In this document: piece after piece, positions 61,298 to 64,000 of the stretch | How the letters are laid out: every line of letters starts with the position of its first letter | Position numbering within the stretch: position 1 is the stretch's first letter | Source: an uncultured Sphingopyxis sp. | GTDB lineage: Bacteria; Pseudomonadota; Alphaproteobacteria; Sphingomonadales; Sphingomonadaceae | Direction: 5' to 3' | Assembly (NCBI RefSeq): GCF_900078365.1 | Contig: NZ_LT598653.1 | Span: 1,612,001-1,676,000 of the forward strand | DNA: 64,000 nt | Program-made: the position numbers and the translations under genes | Notes under the pieces: generated by a model | The model's input: only the letters and a program-made list of their open reading frames with translations | Databases searched by the model: none | What the model was told of the DNA's origin: nothing

Positions 61298-63465
61298 CCG
61301 ACTTTCTTCTCGAACTACGCAGCGAGGAAATCCCGGCGCGGATGCAGGCGGGTGCGCGCGCCGAGCTCGAAAAGCTGTTCCGCGCGCAATTGTCGGCCGC
61401 GGGCCTCGAAACGGGCGACCTTACCATCTGGTCGACCCCGCGCCGCCTTGCGTTGATCGCAAGGGATTTGCCCGACGCGACCGCCGCGGTCAGCGAGGAA
61501 CTGAAAGGCCCGCGCACCAGCGCGCCGCCGCAGGCGCTCGAAGGCTTCCTGCGCAAGACCGGCCTGACGCAGGACCAGCTCGAGGATCGCGAGGGCGTGT
61601 ATTTCGCCGTGATCGACAAACCCGGCCGCGCGACCGCCGAGGTGCTCGCCGAGGCGATCCCCGCGATCGTCCGCGCCTTTGCCTGGCCCAAGTCGATGCG
61701 CTGGGGCAAGGAAAGCCAAAGCAGCGAAAGCCTGCGCTGGGTGCGTCCGCTGTCGGGCATCGTCGCGATCTTTGGCGAGGAACTGGTGCCGTGCGAGATC
61801 GGCGGCATCGTGAGCGGTTTCGCGACGCGGGGCCACCGCTTCCATTGCCCGGGCGAGATCACGATCGGTTCGGCTGCGGACTATGCCGAAAAGCTGCGCG
61901 CCTGCCATGTCATCGTCGACCATGAGGAACGGCAGGCGATCGTCCGCGACGGCGCTGCGAAAGCCGCGGCCGATGCGGGACTGAGTCTCGTCGAGGATGA
62001 GGGACTGGTGATCGAGAATGCTGGCCTCACTGAATGGCCGGTGCCGCTGCTCGGCCGTTTCGACGAGGCGTTTCTGGAAGTGCCGCCCGAAGTCATTCAG
62101 TTGACGGCGCGCGTGAACCAGAAATATTTCGTCGTGAATGGCGCCGACGGCAAGCTCGCCAACGGTTTCATCTGCACCGCGAACATCGACGCGAGCGACG
62201 GCGGCGCCGAGATCGTCGCGGGCAACCGCAAGGTGCTGGCGGCGCGGCTGTCCGACGCGCGCTTCTTCTGGGAACAGGACCAGAAAAAGACGCTCGCCGA
62301 GCACGCCGAAAAGCTCGCGAACATCACCTTCCACGAAAAGCTCGGCACCGTCGCCGACAAGGTCGAGCGCGTCGCCAAGCTCGCCGAATGGCTGGCGAGC
62401 GAAGGCATCGTCCCGAACTGCGATCCCGCACTCGCGCGGCAGGCGGCGGAACTAGCGAAGGCCGACCTCGTCACCGAAATGGTCGGCGAATTCCCCGAAC
62501 TGCAGGGCCTGATGGGCGGCTACTACGCCCGCGCCGAAGGCCTGCCTGACGTGGTCGCCGACGCGATCCGCGACCATTACAAGCCGGTCGGGCAGGGCGA
62601 TGACGTGCCGACGGCGCCGGTGACGGTGGCCGTGGCGTTGGCGGACAAGCTGGATACTATCTCGGCGTTCTTCGCGATTGAGGAGTTTCCGACAGGCTCG
62701 AAAGATCCCTTTGCACTTCGGCGGGCGGCCTTGGGTATCCTCGCCCTTTTGCAAACGAATGAGCTTCGATTAGAGATCGTCCGTGTGCTTTCCAGTGCGT
62801 CGTTCGATGCTTTCAAACGTGGAACGCTTCTCAAAATGAGAGACGGTAACCTCCACGCGATGCCGAAGGGCAAAGCACAGGAAATGATTGATGGCCGAAA
62901 GTCCGAAACGGCCAAACAAATCGCAGACTTCTTCGCCGACCGCCTCAAGGTTCAGCAGCGCGAAGCCGGTGTTCGGCACGACTTGATCGACGCGGTGTTC
63001 GCGCTCGGCGGCGAGGATGATCTCGTGCGCTTGCTCGCGCGCGTGAAGGCGTTGCAGGCGTTCATGGCGACCGAGGACGGCACCAACCTGCTCGCGGGTT
63101 ACAAGCGCGCGGCGAATATATTGAAGCAGGCGGAAAAAGACGTCGTCCCCGCGAAGGCGGGGACCGCTGGTGGTATTGCTCCCACGACAACGGCCCCCGC
63201 CTTCGCGGGGGCGACGGATGTGGATCGGGCCTTGCTCGCCGCACTCGACGCCGCCGAGCCTGCCGCCACCGCCGCGGTTGCCGAGGAACGCTTCACCGAC
63301 GCGATGGCCGCGCTCGCGAGCCTCCGCGCGCCGATCGACGCCTTTTTCGACGGCGTGATGGTCAACGACCCCGACGAAGCGGTCCGCGCCTATCGCCTCG
63401 GCCTGCTCGCGCGATTTACCGGCGCGGTGCATGGCGTGGCCGATTTCTCGAAGATCGAGGGCTAG
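61294..63465 (+). CDS. glyS: Glycyl-tRNA synthetase beta subunit (with in-frame repeat insertion)
   Basis: The 723-residue protein starts at a GTG overlapping glyQ and has the GlyS motifs LLELRSEEIPARM, WGKESQSFVRPL-like SMRWGKESQSSESLRWVRPL, FEKLGTV-like TFHEKLGTVADKVERV and KDPFALRRAALGI, then an anticodon-binding-type C terminus. Residues about 616-642 (VVPAKAGT ... PAFAGATD) are encoded by a REP-like palindrome (63141-63216) inserted in frame between two helices. Codons between about 62690 and 62960 are visibly less GC-rich at third positions than the rest of the gene. Confidence 0.96.
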   Translation: MTDFLLELRSEEIPARMQAGARAELEKLFRAQLSAAGLETGDLTIWSTPRRLALIARDLPDATAAVSEELKGPRTSAPPQALEGFLRKTGLTQDQLEDREGVYFAVIDKPGRATAEVLAEAIPAIVRAFAWPKSMRWGKESQSSESLRWVRPLSGIVAIFGEELVPCEIGGIVSGFATRGHRFHCPGEITIGSAADYAEKLRACHVIVDHEERQAIVRDGAAKAAADAGLSLVEDEGLVIENAGLTEWPVPLLGRFDEAFLEVPPEVIQLTARVNQKYFVVNGADGKLANGFICTANIDASDGGAEIVAGNRKVLAARLSDARFFWEQDQKKTLAEHAEKLANITFHEKLGTVADKVERVAKLAEWLASEGIVPNCDPALARQAAELAKADLVTEMVGEFPELQGLMGGYYARAEGLPDVVADAIRDHYKPVGQGDDVPTAPVTVAVALADKLDTISAFFAIEEFPTGSKDPFALRRAALGILALLQTNELRLEIVRVLSSASFDAFKRGTLLKMRDGNLHAMPKGKAQEMIDGRKSETAKQIADFFADRLKVQQREAGVRHDLIDAVFALGGEDDLVRLLARVKALQAFMATEDGTNLLAGYKRAANILKQAEKDVVPAKAGTAGGIAPTTTAPAFAGATDVDRALLAALDAAEPAATAAVAEERFTDAMAALASLRAPIDAFFDGVMVNDPDEAVRAYRLGLLARFTGAVHGVADFSKIEG
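63141..63216. repeat. REP-like palindrome inserted within glyS
   Basis: A 22-bp arm at 63141-63162 (core CCCCGCGAAGGCGGGG) and its inverse at 63195-63216 (core CCCCGCCTTCGCGGGG) differ at one position. They belong to the same CCCGC-GAAR-GCGGG type as the intergenic units at 49678 and 56775, but lie inside an essential coding sequence without breaking the frame. Confidence 0.85.
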
Positions 63466-63480
63466 GGAGAGGCCCGGGCA

Positions 63481-63942
63481 ATGAAGCAGGACTTTCCTGT
63501 CTGGCTGGCCTTTCTGTTCCCGGTCTTCTTTGTCGCGATGTGGGTGCTCGTGATGCGCATCATTTCCTGGATGGGCTGGTCGGCGCTTGCCGCGCGTTTC
63601 GCGTTCGATCGCCCTGTGCCCTCCGACGCCCAGCGCTACGGCTCGCAGTCGATGTCGATCGGTGATTCGTTCTTCACGATCGCGAACTACGGTAATTGCG
63701 TGAACGTCTGGATCGACCCGCGCGGTTTCTACATGCGTCCGCAGCTGCTCTTCCGGCTGTTTCACCCGCTGGTGTATATCCGCTGGGACCAGATCGCGAA
63801 GGCGGATGTTCGCAAGGGATTTCTGAACGGCGGCACGCGGCTGACCTTTCGTGCCGACGCGCCGACGCTCGCGATGCGCGGCCAGTCGGCGCGCGCGGTT
63901 GCCGAACGATGGCAAGCTTTCGGTACAGGCAACGCTGCCTGA
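63481..63942 (+). CDS. Small membrane-anchored protein of unknown function
   Basis: The 153-residue protein has one or two N-terminal membrane segments (FPVWLAFLFPVFFVAMWVLVMRIISWMGW) and a soluble C-terminal domain containing NVWIDPRGFYMRPQLLFRLFHPLVYIRWDQIAKADV, which resembles a small PH-like beta domain. No function is known to me. It follows glyS by 15 bp with GGGAGAGG as SD and may be co-transcribed. Confidence 0.8.
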   Translation: MKQDFPVWLAFLFPVFFVAMWVLVMRIISWMGWSALAARFAFDRPVPSDAQRYGSQSMSIGDSFFTIANYGNCVNVWIDPRGFYMRPQLLFRLFHPLVYIRWDQIAKADVRKGFLNGGTRLTFRADAPTLAMRGQSARAVAERWQAFGTGNAA

Positions 63943-64000
63943 TGCCGCTAAAGGAAAACTGAATCGACCCGGCGGGGAACCGCCACTATCCAGCCGCAAC

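Overview
The window looks like a high-GC alphaproteobacterial chromosome, most likely a sphingomonad (Sphingopyxis/Sphingomonas type). Reasons: strong G/C third-position bias, a UrcA-family gene, Tat-exported PhoD/PhoX phosphatases, the rodA-mrdA-mreDCB order, and an IncP-like trb island in a tRNA gene. Genus is an inference, not read from a marker gene.

Left part (1-37,196): an integrated conjugative element or genomic island whose left end lies outside the window. It opens with the 3' end of a pRiA4b ORF-3-like gene, then a minus-strand Septu-like pair (AAA ATPase plus HNH nuclease, 414-2683). Facing away from it is a nine-gene, tightly overlapping DNA phosphorothioation operon (3300-20012). 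SspA (cysteine desulfurase), SspB (DUF4007), SspC (ATPase) and SspD (PAPS-reductase-like) would place sulfur in the DNA backbone. SspF, SspG and the 1774-residue SspH would restrict unmodified DNA. A small HRKE-motif protein and a phosphorothioation-associated putative methyltransferase close the operon. After a broken coding remnant (20,034-20,309) comes an uncharacterised three-gene operon: a small three-helix membrane protein, a class I methyltransferase and a CHAT-domain protease-like protein (20,485-23,737). This is my best candidate for an undescribed defence system.

Transfer module (24,148-37,179): traG coupling ATPase, a CopG-like regulator, trbB, C, D, E, J, L, F, G, I, a DUF2274 gene, an HTH gene and a tyrosine integrase. 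The integrase ends 17 bp from the 3' end of tRNA-Lys(CTT) at 37,197-37,272, the probable attachment site. No relaxase is in view, so the remaining transfer genes should lie to the left.

Right part (37,385-63,942): ordinary chromosome. Cell-shape genes rodA-mrdA-mreD-mreC-mreB (minus); mutL and a secreted protein (plus); a nucleotide pyrophosphatase-like enzyme and PhoD (minus); a glutaredoxin-membrane fusion divergent from a MerR regulator; ychF; a CAP-domain protein; PhoX; an SDR; pth and rplY; two TraB/GumN proteins; an HTH-membrane protein pair; urcA; glyQ-glyS; and a small membrane protein. REP-like palindromes fill several gaps here, and one sits in frame inside glyS.
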